A stretch of DNA of 64,000 nt from Tanypteryx hageni (lineage: Eukaryota > Arthropoda > Insecta > Odonata > Petaluridae): positions 25,893,840 through 25,957,839 of the forward strand of contig CM054116.1 in NCBI GenBank assembly GCA_028673005.1, in the 5' to 3' direction. The notes below the pieces were generated by a model, which did not search any database, was not told where the DNA came from, and worked only from the letters and a program-made list of their open reading frames with translations. Every line of letters begins with the position of its first letter. The first letter of the stretch is position 1. Below, in pieces: positions 36,482-48,886 of the stretch. Both the position numbers and the translations under genes were made by a program.

Positions 36482-37406
36482 TTTTTAGGCGTTCTCTACC
36501 AGCGAAGTGGTGATAGCGGAAAGCCTTATGGGTACTACGTCTGGTCCGTCCGTCCGCTGGACGGATTTTAATTAATTAGGTATGAGTGATCATTATTGTG
36601 GTTTTCAACTTAATCCGTCAATTAGAACTTCCACTTTATATAGTTACTTTAATAAACTTATGCTCGTATCTCGTTAAATGGCATCCGTCAAGCAACAATG
36701 AAATAGCAAACTTTTATCTCTCTAGCTCTTATATGATCTGTAAGTTATAGATTAAAAATATTATTCAGATTGAGAACAACATTTACTACAAGAAAGTCTG
36801 CGAGACTACATAATTACGAGTTATAATTTCGGAGATAAAAATTGAAGAAAATCCCGAACAAAACATCACATATTTTGTTTACATCTATCTCCAAGGCGGT
36901 TCTCTAGGCAAACAACAATTAAAATCCATATTTTTCTATCCCACGCCTTTATATGATCTGCGAGGTTTAGTTTAGAAAATTTATTCGGTTAGAGGACAAG
37001 ATTTACTACAAGATATTGCGAGTTATGGTTTCGGAGATAAGAGTTCGAGAAAATCCAGAGCAAAACATCGCATATTTTGTTTACATCGATCGCGAAGATC
37101 CCATTCCCATTAAGAACGCCTTTGAAACCTCTGTGTATTTATGGAGTATACTTTTCCATCTTGTTTGTTATAAGTAATATTTTACGAGATATAAAGAATA
37201 ATTCAATTTTTGTTACCAGTAAAGTGGTCTACGTGAACCATTTATAGAATTTCCTTATTTTTTTGCCCTTATGGCATAGATGCAAATTTCATGAACATCC
37301 ACCCAATAGTTTCGCAGGTGAAACATGCGGTCGGACGGACAAACGGACGGACACGACCTGACCATAAGGCGTTCTTTTTATACTTTTTGTAAAGAACGCC
37401 TAAAAA
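36482..37406. mobile_element. Non-autonomous element with about 80-bp degenerate inverted termini
   Basis: The left end reads TTTTTAGGCGTTCTCTAC, then AGCCTTATGG and GTCCGTCCGTCCG. The right end read inverted gives TTTTTAGGCGTTCTTTAC, then CGCCTTATGG and GTCCGTCCG, in the same order. The outermost bases (TTTTTA/TAAAAA) blur the exact boundary, so the duplication cannot be decided (TA is possible). The interior holds a divergent tandem duplication and no coding. The superfamily was not determined. Confidence 0.65.
36695..37100 (+). repeat. Divergent tandem duplication of about 200 bp inside the element
   Basis: Unit 1 (about 36695-36895) and unit 2 (about 36908-37100) share, in order, TATATGATCTG, TTTACTACAAGA, CGAGTTAT, TTTCGGAGATAA, AAAACATC and CATATTTTGTTTACATC. 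The divergence suggests the duplication is old or belongs to the family consensus. Confidence 0.8.
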
Positions 37407-37409
37407 CAC

Positions 37410-38145
37410 GCATAAAGAACAACAATTGATTCAAAATTAACGTGAAAGCTCAAGATTTAGAGACTAGATGTTATATAAGGAACTATTAAAATTTTTGTTG
37501 TTTAAGTTGGGTGGTTCATATCGCAGAATTTTAGCATCATAAGTTTCATGCAAATAAAGGTGTTAACTATATGGAAATGGTTATAAATTTATTTCACTTG
37601 TTCATAAATTAATCGAAAAAACTCCGCGCAATAATTGCGCGGGTCTCAGCTAGTGAAGAATAAACGGAAACTTCCACCAGATATGGTTTTTGCTCGCCGT
37701 TTTTCCTGTTGATAAGATCATAGCAGTTGGTCTTGGGCTCTTTTTTAATTAATTCTATACAATTAAGTTTAAAATTTTTTATCACCTTGACTATCTTTAT
37801 TGTTTCATATTTTTGTCGAAAGCGTAAAATGGGGCAGATAGTCAAGAGCAACGCATGATTAGAAAAGCCTCAAGTGCCACGGACCCAAATCTTACAACAG
37901 CAATTAGTAAAGTCTTATTCAAGGAAATCTTATTCTGGTTCCGCACCATGATTTGCTCCACTATAAACATTTCAGCTTCAAACAAAAATCAGACCTCTCG
38001 AAATTCGATTAAGTTAAGCGTCGAGTGAGAGGTATTTCGCATTTAAAGTTAAAAAATTCTTCATGATATCGCCTGAAACGTTGAAATTATGAATAACCCT
38101 CATTCAAAATTATCGTCACCAAGTAGTAGTTATGCTTTCCATATT
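37410..38145. other. AT-rich spacer, nothing recognised
   Basis: No gene or repeat boundary was identified. Confidence 0.45.
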
Positions 38146-38635
38146 CCTTACACCAGTGTTTCTCAACCTGTTTCACTCTACGACACACCTCCACACATGC
38201 TTAATCATAGCGGCACACATTAGCTGATTAACTTTACGTAGGTAATACATATTTTTAAAGAAAAAAGAAACAAGTAAAAGTTGTAAATATATTAGTTTGT
38301 TATGTTTGTTAAAATTATATTTAAGGATTGAATAATTTTATAGTAGATGAAATTTATACATTCAAAAACGTAAAAATGTTATGTTCTTCAATAGGAAACT
38401 TGGGCTTACCTTTTGGAACAAAGACGATTTATGTTTGGCTCAATAGTCGAAAGAGCTACACGAAATTCTTCATCTAGGATATTTAAATATGTCCTTTTAA
38501 TATTTATAATAAGAGTCATTGATGAAAAGCTTAATTCGCGTAAATTCGTTGCTGGAATTAGGAGCAACGTATCAATTGGAACACCAGATATTGAATGATA
38601 CGTACTTTTAGCCTTTGGTCAAAATACATCCATAG

Positions 38636-39141
38636 CAGCGATGGCCTTAGAGATCTTGGGGCCCTGGGCAAGAGAGTTATTTGAGGCCCCTTAGACTATA
38701 TAAAAACCAGGCATTTTAAATTAAAGTTATTCTTTTGCAAAGTTTAGGAGACCCCCTAAGGCAGGGGTCGGCAACCTTTTCTGAATGGCGAACCACATTC
38801 GTAATTATGAATGCTTTGCATTGGAAGTCACGAGAGCTTCGGCGGGCCGGAGGAGTGTGTACATCAGAAGTTAACTAGAGAATTTGTAGTTTCATACAAG
38901 TGAAAATCAAGACCAAATAATCTAATAGCATTAAAACTTCATCAGAAAAGGTTTTTACTGAAAAAATATGAAATCGTTTGTATTAAATTTCACCGATCAC
39001 TTTTTAATCACAGCTTCGCGGGCCGCATAAAGTGCTCTCTGGGACCGCATATGGCCAGCGGGCCGTAGGTTGCCGACCCCTGTCCTAAGGTATGGGGTCC
39101 CAGGCAGTTGTCTCATTTGCCAATCTCTAAGGCCACCACTG
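38636..39141. mobile_element. Middle hAT-type element (level 2 of the nest)
   Basis: The left terminus CAGCGATGGCCTTAGAGAT and the inverted right terminus CAGTGGTGGCCTTAGAGAT differ at only two positions. TCCATAG flanks both ends exactly (38629-38635 and 39142-39148). Seven bases are visible rather than the usual eight, perhaps after a one-base loss. It is interrupted by the level-3 element. Confidence 0.75.
38762..39082. mobile_element. Inner hAT-type MITE (level 3 of the nest, 321 bp)
   Basis: The termini CAGGGGTCGGCAACCT and AGGTTGCCGACCCCTG are near-perfect inverted complements. The flanks CCCTAAGG (38754-38761) and TCCTAAGG (39083-39090) match at 7 of 8. GGGCCGC/GCGGGCC motifs lie inside each end. 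It must be the youngest of the three nested insertions. Confidence 0.85.
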
Positions 39142-39639
39142 TCCATAGGTACCATACTATATTTAAGTTTAAGTGTAGGATCTCCTCTAAGGCCTATTAA
39201 ATCCACTCGCAGTTTCAGGATAAGTTCCTTTAGTGACAAAATTTGCGTGAATTTCCTTGCAAATGCTTTAGTGAAAATTAAAACATCCTCGGAATCAGCG
39301 GCAAACTATTGCTTTCCTCGCGTCCCGGTGGTGTGCCGCGACACACCAGTTGCGAATCTCTGCCATACATCATTCCCTCAATTGGCTCAAAAGGAAGTAA
39401 GGCTACTGCGACTAGCACCGAACAAACCCCCCACCCTTAATTCCTCACCGCTCAATCCCACGCCCGCCACCCCTCATCCTTCAACCCCACGCCTAACGTT
39501 CTCCATCCATCAACCCCACGCTTCTCCTCCCCCACCCTTCCATCCAACGTCCAAAGGCCCGAGTTATTACGCGATTGTTGCCGAGCAACGGCGTAGCTTA
39601 GCGAATACCTTTTTGCCATCTCCCTACAACCACACATAC

Positions 39640-39830
39640 CGGCTTTAAACCATCTCCCTCTCCCCTTCTTCCTCCTTTTCTCCCTTCCTCCTCCGAACTG
39701 CTTCTCCTCCAAATCTCTCTCTCTCTCTCTCATTCCTCCACCATGTTTCTTCCCTTTACTTTCCCCTCGCGATGATTTTTTCTCCCATTTTTGGCAATTC
39801 TCTCTCTTTCTCTCTCATATTTAGAACTAT
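39640..39830. repeat. (CT)n and T/C-rich tract
   Basis: CTCCTCC, (TC)n at about 39715-39732 and further CTCTCT runs to 39820. Confidence 0.65.
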
Positions 39831-39839
39831 TCTTATTCG

Positions 39840-41775
39840 GTTACTAAAACATTGCAGCAGCAAATATTGTAAAACTTTAAACGCATTTTAGCGTCCATCT
39901 TACAAATTCCATATAATTTTGCAATTAACCAAAACAATAGAGTAGTTATAGATGGGGACGAAACCAGAAGATCTCCAGATGGTGCCACTCTAATGTTTTT
40001 CCATAGAGATAATATGTTTCTTTATAAATTTAGTATTCATGATAACTTATCTCACCATAACATGTAGAATTGTAGACGAAAGAAAAGAACTGTGGATGCT
40101 GTACTTTACACTGCCATGCACATTTACCTAAGTTTTATTTCCGATCAAAATAGACTTCTACTGCACATTAGTAATTGAGCACATCATTTATATCTTGATG
40201 AACTTCCAGCTGCTTTACTGAAATAATCGTAATATGTATGCCATAAAAACCCGGCGGTTGAACAAGGTTATAACTAATATTTAATCAAATCCATCACAAA
40301 AGAAAAAAAACCATCCGAAACAAATGCTTCTTTTTTGACGATCCTTTTTCATGATATTTATCTTACCAATATCGCGTTGATGACATTTACGCAAAGACAA
40401 CTATTTTCTTCCCGGTGACAAGCATTTTCAAACTTCCCTCATATACATATATTCATACTATCAGTTCTTAGGTGTTGCGCCATGTTTGATAAGTAATCAA
40501 GGATGCATGGCAGAGTCAGATAAGCCAATTGTATTCCTCAGTATTTACGACATGGACGCTGCAAAAACATCCTATTTACTAGCAGTCAATCCATTATTTT
40601 TTGACATATCTTGTTATATCTCGTATAATTCCTATTACACGTTATGAATTATTCAGACCTTCTCAATTCATATTTTTAGCACTAAAGTCGTCTGTTTTCA
40701 ATAAAAATCCTATATTCTCAGCGTTACCTATCAACTCGAAGCTATATAATAACAAATCATTCCCTTAGTTGCTACAAGTAGTTTTCCTCCCAGCAAACTA
40801 TATTGCTAAAAACCATCCTACTTTGGGGCGAAATCCCGTAAATTCATAAATTAAAAGGCTTTCAGATAAAGCTGTTTTTTGCTTGTCTTTTACCTAAACC
40901 CAAAAGCTGTACCATTCTACCTTTGTGGATTTTATCTATTTACAGACATTTCGCCTAGCCTTTATTTATTTCACAAAGGGTTAAAGAGAAGAATACCGCG
41001 CTTCAAACTGTTTATTTATAACCCAGATGAGTATACATCTTTCTCTCTTCATATACGTCTTTCCTTCCTTTCTGATCCTCACCTTATCTGTCACCTGGTC
41101 AACCATTGTTCCCGTAATTTTTTATGCTGTTTATTTCTTAGCAGATTCAGAGCAGTTACTCTTTTGTGTTATTGTACCATTCAAATGCACCTAACATTCG
41201 TACTAACAAACAAATATATCCCTGCGTCTTGGATACGAATCTTGCTGCAAAATACATTAATTTCTCAAATGAAAATCATATTTCATAATTTTTGTAACTT
41301 TTAAACAAGGAATGTGAATGGATGTTTTTGGTTTCGGAATGTACGATCGCATCCTTTTCATGAACATCATAGGAATTGATTGCACCAAAGAGTAAATTAG
41401 ATACAAGCGATATTAATTAATGTTTTTAAACCTTTTTAGCAAAATTAAATACTTTTCAATGACAATTATTTCCATTAAAACATGAAATCTTGTAAAACTT
41501 ATTTCTTCAGATTTCTCTTGTTGTCGTAACCTTAACGTGCCTGCTTCTAAAATAAAATTACGAAAAAAAAACAGAATTTCTTGAATAAGAATTTCAAAGA
41601 TGCTATAAACCCCGAGATATTGTGAACTAATTTTTATTGTCCCGAAAAGTAGATTAATTTAAGAATAATTAGTCCCATCGGTGGTATCTCATTCAACAAA
41701 AACTTTGCTGAAATAGACGAACCTTTCCCGATCCTCTTATTGGTACGTGCCAATTTCATATTATATAATCCGGAC
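39840..41775. other. AT-rich spacer, nothing recognised
   Basis: The 141-residue plus-strand frame at 40879-41304 is hydrophobic (Phe/Leu/Ile) without a recognisable domain, so no gene is called. Confidence 0.4.
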
Positions 41776-41779
41776 AGTG

Positions 41780-42300
41780 TTCTCTGAGGCATAGCAGAAT
41801 GTCACATGACAGGTCTCCGGGTTTCGTAATATAGGGGACTGACCCCACCTGACATTAGAGCATGGATATTTGGTAGTAACGGACAATCATATCCAGCACT
41901 AGATACCCTGATAACTCTATGACAGTATTATAACAATAGCAAAACCATATTCCGTCATTGAAAAATCAAGGCATTTGCTCGGGAAGATGGGTCTCCTGAA
42001 CCTAGGGAGGCAATTGATCTACGAGAAGGATAACTCTACTTTCAAAGCCACGGAGAGACGGGCCTCGCTAAGTTGTGTAAGAGAGAGCCCAGCATGGAAA
42101 CAAAGCCCTGGTTCTCCAGGTTGGGGTTGTGCGGGAGGGGGTTAACCTTCCCACTTAATACTCAATGAGATACTCTGGAGGCGCCCTACTAATTGGTACA
42201 GCTGTTGACCAGGAACCTGCATGTGGCGATTTAAATCGTCAATTCGGCAATTGCAGGCGAACCTAATGCTATTAAACCTAGATTTTTATGACGATTATGG
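41780..42300 (+). mobile_element. Possible 5' region of an RTE-like LINE
   Basis: CCCTGGTTCTCCAGGTTGGG (about 42103-42126), followed by a short spacer and CATGTGGCGATT, resembles the non-coding leader before the endonuclease frame in a LINE family common in arthropods. No endonuclease or RT motif follows, so only a truncated leader would remain. The evidence is a remembered motif. Confidence 0.3.
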
Positions 42301-42599
42301 TGATGAGAGCAATCTCCATGAAGCCGACCTTCAGATAGGAGAACGGCTATATAGAAAGAAAGAAAGAATCCATCCTCAGAACAATTCCGCTCAATACATA
42401 ACCGCGCGCAACGAGCAAAATTACGGCACTGCTGAGACTGCAAACCTTGTACGCAAATTGGGACAAAAAAGCCTTCGTCGCAAATTGAAAACAGATAAAT
42501 TGATTCCCTGCGCGTAGATGAGTGTTTACTGTCCTACCTTTCTCCCAAAAGACTTAATCAAAAACATTCCAACCTCAAATTAGAATTCGAAAGGGGAAA

Positions 42600-43075
42600 A
42601 CGAATTCTCCATTGGGAATTTGAAGAATGAGAGAGGAGGAGGAGAGAGAGAGGAATGCAAAGAGAGAGAAAGGGAGTCTGGTTGAAAGGGGTGAAAAGAG
42701 AAGAGTGAGAAATGGGAGGAAAGGAGGCGGAGAATGGGATGAAGAGGACGGAGTTTAAGGGAGAGATATCTAAGAAGAAGAAAGAGGGAAAGGAAAGTAG
42801 TGGAGAGTGGAAATGGAGAGAAGCTAGAACGAGAGAAGAGTAAATGGAGTGGGAGAGGAGGGGGAGAAAGGTTGGAGGCAGGTGTGCGGGAAGAAGGGGC
42901 GGGAAAGCGAGGGGCGTGGGGGAGAATGATCGCTGCAAGGAAGATAGGGGGTTAATATCGGGCGGCATTCGAAGGATGTGGAAGGAAGGGAGGACGAAAA
43001 AAGAGGGAGGGGATAAAGGGAGAGGAGGGGGAGAAGGGAGAGGAGAGGGAGGGAGGGGCTAGAGATTAAGAAGGA
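42600..43075. repeat. Purine-rich (GA/GGA) low-complexity tract
   Basis: GAGGAGGAGAG, GAAGAG and GGGAGAGG runs on the plus strand. The 130-150-residue minus-strand frames (Ser/Leu/Pro/Phe-rich) are compositional. Confidence 0.7.
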
Positions 43076-43079
43076 GCGT

Positions 43080-44200
43080 GGGCGGCGGGATCTGATTTGG
43101 CGCGAGGGATGCTGCGGGCGGAGGATGAAGTGGAAGAGTAATAAGCGAAAATGCGTCGGTGGAGATGTTACGCGGATCACGCTCAAAAGCGATTGAGTGC
43201 CTCTCAGGCAGTTGCTCTCTTTCTTTCGTTCTTTCACTACGTCTTCATATCCTGGAACATTTTCGCCCTTCATTTCAGCTTTCGCCGGATAAACTCTCGC
43301 CCACGATGATATTTTTATCCACGTACTTATATCTCTCGTTTAGTAGATATACCGTGATTCAGATGTGCGGAAATAAATGAAGAAAACGTTTAGGTTTGCG
43401 CTCCAGAATTGAAAAATGAGTCCAAAAATTCACTGGTAGTTATAAAATCGCACCTTTCTCCGAATGACTTCCAATGGGTAAAATGTCTTGGTTAGCCAAT
43501 CGCTTCTCAAATTTTCATAAGTACTTTTTATGTTTACGATGGAATCTTTCAGATATCGCATTAGAGATGAAAGGTCGCGTGTGCAGAAATAGCACCTTAT
43601 TAGAGAAAAAGCTCATCTTGTGGGATACTTGGTAGATATACTTATGTCTGTATAAAAAACAGCTATCACTAAAAGACTAATGCGGAGAGATATCCTGATG
43701 AACGCGAGCTATGCCCCTGAGTGGTAGCTAAATAGTAAAAGGATAAGCTACGGCGAAGTAATTAAAATTTAACGACGATATTTGGCGTTTTTTACTTGTG
43801 AACGTAGGAGTTTACATGGAATGCTGATTTGTGATTTTCTGGTGATGCCATAATGACAGTAATATATTTTCGGAACGTAATCATTAAATGGAGGAATTGA
43901 TATAATATTAACGAGTAGAAAGAGCCAACGGTTGCGGGCAACACTTTTTGTGATGAAGACTTCCAAATTTGAAACTAAATTACGAAAACGAAATATTCGA
44001 ACATAGCTAAATGAATTATTTCCCGTCGTGTTGCCGAAGGACAGTTACGCTAGTTTTCGCTCAGTAATCCTGGTCTTGCGTGCGATGCTTGTTTAAAGCT
44101 ATGGTCGGTAATGTGCTTTCGTTAGGTGCATTTATTTATCAATATTCATAATCTTTAAAATTAAAAAACACTTATTTTTGTAATTTTTCTTTGAAATATT
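43080..44200. other. Spacer, nothing recognised
   Basis: GC-richer until about 43300, then AT-rich. No supported gene. Confidence 0.4.
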
Positions 44201-44214
44201 GTGCCGCGTAAAAA

Positions 44215-44263
44215 CTCTTCGCGAGCCAAGAGTGGGATGCGAGTCATAGGTTGCCGAACCCTG
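44215..44263. mobile_element. Orphan right end of a hAT-type MITE
   Basis: CATAGGTTGCCGAACCCTG is close to the right terminus of the element at 38762-39082, preceded by GCGAGCCAAG. I found no corresponding left end upstream, so the copy is probably truncated. Confidence 0.4.
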
Positions 44264-44519
44264 CTCTAAAGTTAATCAACAAGGAATATCGGCCGTTATT
44301 ACGGAAGACAATTTCCCTTATTTCAATACCCCAATATTTTCAATAAAATTCAATAATATATCACGGCGAAATATATCGTTGCGATGTCAGGCACTCCGGG
44401 CCGAACTCCCTTTGCCGGTTCAATTAAAAAAATCCTTTGTGAATCTCGAGACTCTTGCAAAGGTACGTTAGCAATATAAAACCTCTCTCCCACCCCACGC
44501 TCCGAAAGGAAGTGGAAAA

Positions 44520-45060
44520 TGACCCCTTCCACCCACCCATCCCCGGCGCCCTCCCCTGCCCCATCTAGCCCCTCCCTTCGGGCGAAATCCCGCCCACATC
44601 CTCCTCCCCCGTCTCCACCACCGCGGCAACGGTGCCCCCACCCAGGGCAGGCAGTTCCCGGCGCACGTCGCCAGAGTGAATCCGTCGAGGATTGGATCTT
44701 ACAAAGGCCCTGATTGGTCCGTGCTTACCGCCCTTCTCTCCGCTTACCCCTCCCAAGCATCTCCGCCACTCTCTCCCACGCACTCCCCCTCCCATTCCTC
44801 CCTTTTCGTCCTTCGCTCTCCCCCCCTCTCTCTCTCTCTCTCTCTTTTCTGCTTCTTTCTCTCTACTCCTCCCCCTTCATTTCCTCCTTCGCCCCTATCC
44901 CTTCCGCCTCTTCCCCACCCCCTCTCTCAACCCATCTACGCTCGCGCTCTTCTCCCCCTCCCCCGTTGCCATTCCCCACCCTCTTCTTTTATCCCTTCGC
45001 TCGCTTTCCTCCCTCTCATCTCCTCTCTCTTTCTCTCCGCCCCCTAAAAGCTCTCTGCCA
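44520..45060. repeat. C/T-rich low-complexity tract
   Basis: CCCTCC, (TC)n at about 44823-44846 and CCTCTTCC runs. Several long Ser/Pro/Leu frames in all three plus-strand phases coexist, which is the signature of composition rather than coding. Confidence 0.7.
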
Positions 45061-45126
45061 TTCCAATCTTCCGCCAAGTGCGTATTGAAGAGTTGAGATT
45101 CGAGCGATGAAATGATATACATGCAT

Positions 45127-45137
45127 ACATATATATA

Positions 45138-45200
<63 letters not shown>

Positions 45201-45236
45201 GCACACACATACATACATACATACATACATACATAG
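45127..45236. repeat. Compound (AT)n-(AC)n-(ATAC)n microsatellite
   Basis: (AT)n at about 45130-45188, (AC)n at 45188-45208 and (ATAC)n to 45235 in direct succession. Confidence 0.9.
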
Positions 45237-45319
45237 GTACATACCTTGGTAGGCGGGTGGTTATAGTATCTGCCAATGGTTACTAAGGACGTGGATGTTT
45301 GTGTTTGTTGAGTTATAGA

Positions 45320-45385
45320 TTTCACTGTAAATTGGCCCTTTGTGTGCTATATGTGAAATATTAATGAATAAATAAATAAAATAAG
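45320..45385 (+). mobile_element. Possible LINE 3' tail
   Basis: AATTGGCCCTTTGTGTGCTA, then TGTGAAATATTAATGAATAA and (ATAA)n resembles the 3' end of a Jockey/CR1-like non-LTR element. Upstream is a microsatellite, with no RT coding. Confidence 0.22.
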
Positions 45386-45399
45386 TAAACACATTCGTA

Positions 45400-46810
45400 G
45401 ATGTCTCTGGGGGAGCATCACTCCCAAAAAGTAATTCCGAAAAGTGATGCTAAATCGATAATTAATTACACCTTTGTGATTTGACGTCGACTTATATCCC
45501 GAAAACCATAACTGAATGAATTAAAATTGAAAAGGTATCGATGCTCTCAACCCCGGGGACATTCACTCATCTGCGACCGGATGAGCGCCGAATCTCCTAA
45601 CGATTCCGTCTCAGCAAGAATTATTCTCTTTCGCTCGAAGCTGGAAGTTATCTCGAGACCAAGACACTGCCTCCTCAGGACCCCTTTCCTCCCGCCCTCC
45701 TCTATCTGCTCTGCCTCTTCCCAGTCTCCCTCCTCCTTCTGATTCCTTATTCTCTCGCCTCATTCGAAAGCCGCTTCCCTCCGCCTCTCGGATCCTGCTT
45801 TTGCTCTCTCGTTCGCTCGCTCGACGTTCTCGCCACGTCTGCTGCTCTCTCCTTCCTCACTCGATGTCCCAATTTCGATCCAACTCCAAACAAACCGAGT
45901 TGGCCATAATTCTTCCGTGTGTTAATTGTTGGTTATAATAATCACCCAGTAATTTTGTTAATTGCTGAATTTGACGTCAAAAGTCTATTTTCAAGACCAT
46001 AAAGTCTGAGAATTTGATGGAACTCATTAATTCCATTTGACGAACGAACGATTGAATGAATTAAATATAATCTAATGTGAAATTTGAAATTTATAATTTT
46101 TGCCGCGTGCAAAAGATTTTCAAATACTTTTGTGATGTTTATCAACAACTCATCTCAACAGCTCGCCTTGTGGCTGAAAAATGAATCTATTTTCGGTGAA
46201 TTAACGCTGAAGATGGCTGCATTTGTAGTCGAAATGCGCATATGGTTTTTTCTAATCTTGTTGTGGCTATTGGAGATATCTGAGACAAGTATTTTTTAAG
46301 TGCTTGTTCTTAAGCAATTCATCTGATTTACGTAATGAGAGCATAATGACAGATTTATTCGCATGGGGCTTGTTTCTATTGATTTAAAATAGCAGTAAAT
46401 GTCTAATTTTAGCTTTTTAATTATTTACTTGCGCGAAGTCAGGGAATAACTTAAAATTTTAATTTATCTGTCCACCACAGGTGGATGAAAAGTTCTTTAA
46501 TTTTATAACTAAATTGAAAATTTATAAGCATCGCATTGTGTACAAGAAAGGTCACTAAGAGATTTTATAATAAATTAATTTAAAATTTTGATTGATTAAT
46601 AGTTTTATCTAACATAGCTCATCAATATGTGGTAAATGGTTTACCATATCTTAAAAATTTGTCCTCTTTTCTCAATTTTTTCGTTTGACAAAATTGAAAA
46701 ATTGGACATATATACAGATTGGATATCTAAGGTCATAAATGATGTACAATTATTTGACATGGGACCGATAGTTGGAAAATTCGTACCTTTTAATACGATT
46801 TTAACCGTTT
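45400..46810. other. Spacer with a C/T-rich patch
   Basis: C/T-rich at about 45660-45870, otherwise AT-rich. No gene was recognised. Confidence 0.4.
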
Positions 46811-46818
46811 GCGAGAAA

Positions 46819-46899
46819 ACATAACATGACGTAGCATAACATGACGTAACATAACATAACATAACGTAACGTAACGTAACGTAACATAACATAACATAA
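46819..46899. repeat. Pentanucleotide (ATAAC)n / (GTAAC)n array
   Basis: Tandem five-base units alternate ATAAC and GTAAC, with a few TGACGTAGC-like interruptions. It reads as Tyr/Met/Cys repeats on the minus strand, which is an artefact. Confidence 0.85.
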
Positions 46900-46961
46900 A
46901 TTTTCTCTGGGTTTCTTTTCAGTGGTTAGCAATGTTTATTTTTGTTTTTTTTCCTACAGGA

Positions 46962-47652
46962 TAGGGATGGTTAATTCATATTCAATTCATGGGTGTGTCG
47001 ATTAATTCGTTCCGATCAATCAAAAAATCAATCGATTCGCACATTACGATGAATCGTATGACAGGATTCAGATTATTCGATTTATTGATTTTCTTAATAA
47101 TAGTTAAGAATTATTTGATGAAATGATATAAAAACACGTTTGATCGATTTGATCGATCCGTCAATTTCTTTTTTAAATATTTAATTTTGTTAGTATTGAT
47201 GCTCTGAATCGCCGCGGGTTGTCAAAGTACAATACTTTTTATTTCTTGGAAGTTATAAATTGTTTTAAATTTTTATTACTTTTAAGATAATGTAGTGCCT
47301 ACTTGCATTTACAATATTTTACTTCTATGTAGTGGTATTTTTTGAAACCTATTCTGTTCCGGTAATCGATGAGAGAAAACGTCGATGATTCCCAAAGTTT
47401 TATTTTAATTTACCTAACATGTCGCCTTAATAAAAGTTCATTATTTTTATAGCGTTTTTTCGTTTTAAAGGGTTTATAAAAATTGAATTGATTCATTACA
47501 TTTTTAGTTCTTTAATACTTTTTTCTATATGTCATCTTAATAAAAATGTTGAAAATATTTAAGTGCAAATTTTTATTTCAAAATTTTGCTACAAATTCGA
47601 ATCAAATGATTCGATTATTAATCGGTATCGAAACCGTATTTGGCCATTCCTA
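46962..47652. mobile_element. Possible hAT-like element with AATCGAT-rich ends
   Basis: The left end TAGGGATGGTTAATTC and the inverted right end TAGGAATGGCCAAATAC share TAGG.ATGG..AA. Clusters of GATTCG/AATCGA occur inside both ends. The target-site duplication is unclear. Confidence 0.4.
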
Positions 47653-47949
47653 TTTGTCTATTAATTCGCTGTAAATGAGCTTTTATGCATGCTTCAAAAT
47701 TAGTCATGCTATTAGCAAGAAAGGAAGTTCTTCGACGTTTCCCCGAAATCTATGTCAACGCTCATTTGCTACGTCATATTCTTCAACAATGGCCCGCAAC
47801 TCCGGAACCAATATTACCAACACGTTGCAAGCATCATCTGATTAGATTCCGTTCCAGAAATGGAATAATGCCTTATATAGCTTGAATCGATCGGGAGATG
47901 GGTTAGTTATAATTGATCGCTCGCTGCTCATCACATCCCTCTCCTTTGC

Positions 47950-47957
47950 TCTAACTC

Positions 47958-47988
<31 letters not shown>

Positions 47989-48082
47989 AAATCTGTCTCT
48001 CTCTCTATCTCTCTCTCTCTCTCTAAATCTGTCTCTCTCTATCTCTCTCTAACTCTCTCTCTCTCTCTCTAACTCTCTATCT

Positions 48083-48119
<37 letters not shown>

Positions 48120-48257
48120 AATCTCTCTCTCTCTATCTCTCTCTCTCTCTCTCTCTAAATCTGTCTCTCTCTATCTCTCTCTAACTCTCTCTCTCTCTCT
48201 CTCTAACTCTCTATCTCTATCTCTCTATCTCTCTCTCTCTCTCTCTAAATCTCTCTC

Positions 48258-48290
<33 letters not shown>

Positions 48291-48351
48291 AAATCTGTCT
48301 CTCTCTATCTCTCTCTAACTCTCTCTCTCTCTCTAACTCTCTATCTCTATC

Positions 48352-48382
<31 letters not shown>

Positions 48383-48675
48383 AAATCTCTCTCTCTCTCT
48401 ATCTCTCTCTCTCTAAATCTGTCTCTCTCTATCTCTCTCTAACTCTCTCTCTCTAAATCTGTCTCTCTCTATCTCTCTCTAACTCTCTCTCTCTAACTCT
48501 CTATCTCTATCTCTCTATCTCTCTCTCTCTCTCTCTAAATCTCTCTCTCTCTCTCTCTAACTCTCTCTCTCTCTCTAACTCTCTATCTCTATCTCTCTAT
48601 CTCTCTCTCTCTCTCTCTAAATCTGTCTCTCTCTATCTCTCTCTCTCTCTCTCTCTCTAACTCTCTATCTCTATC

Positions 48676-48721
<46 letters not shown>

Positions 48722-48855
48722 AATCTGTCTCTCTCTATCTCTCTCTCTCTCTCTCTAAATCTGTCTCTCTCTATCTCTCTCTAACTCTCTCTCTCTCTCT
48801 AACTCTCTCTCTCTAACTCTCTATCTCTCTCTCTCTCTCTCTCTAAATCTCTCTC

Positions 48856-48886
<31 letters not shown>

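Larger units (their letters stand above)
38154..39362. mobile_element. Outer hAT-type element (level 1 of a triple nest)
   Basis: The left terminus is CAGTGTTTCTCAACCTGTTT with CGACACACC nearby. The right terminus read inverted is CAGAGATTCGCAACTGGTGT with CGCGGCACACC. CAG ends with CAAC and GACACACC-like inner motifs are typical of Charlie-like hAT elements. The flanks CCTTACAC (38146-38153) and CCATACAT (39363-39370) agree at 6 of 8 positions. Without its insertion it is about 0.7 kb, and no transposase is recognisable. Confidence 0.65.

Noticed and set aside
45016..45325. Minus-strand frames with Tyr-Ile and Cys-Met-Tyr-Val repeats
   Set aside because: Translation of the AT/AC/ATAC microsatellite.
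46819..46899. Telomere-like repeat
   Set aside because: The units are ATAAC/GTAAC rather than the arthropod TTAGG/CCTAA motif, and the array is short and internal.
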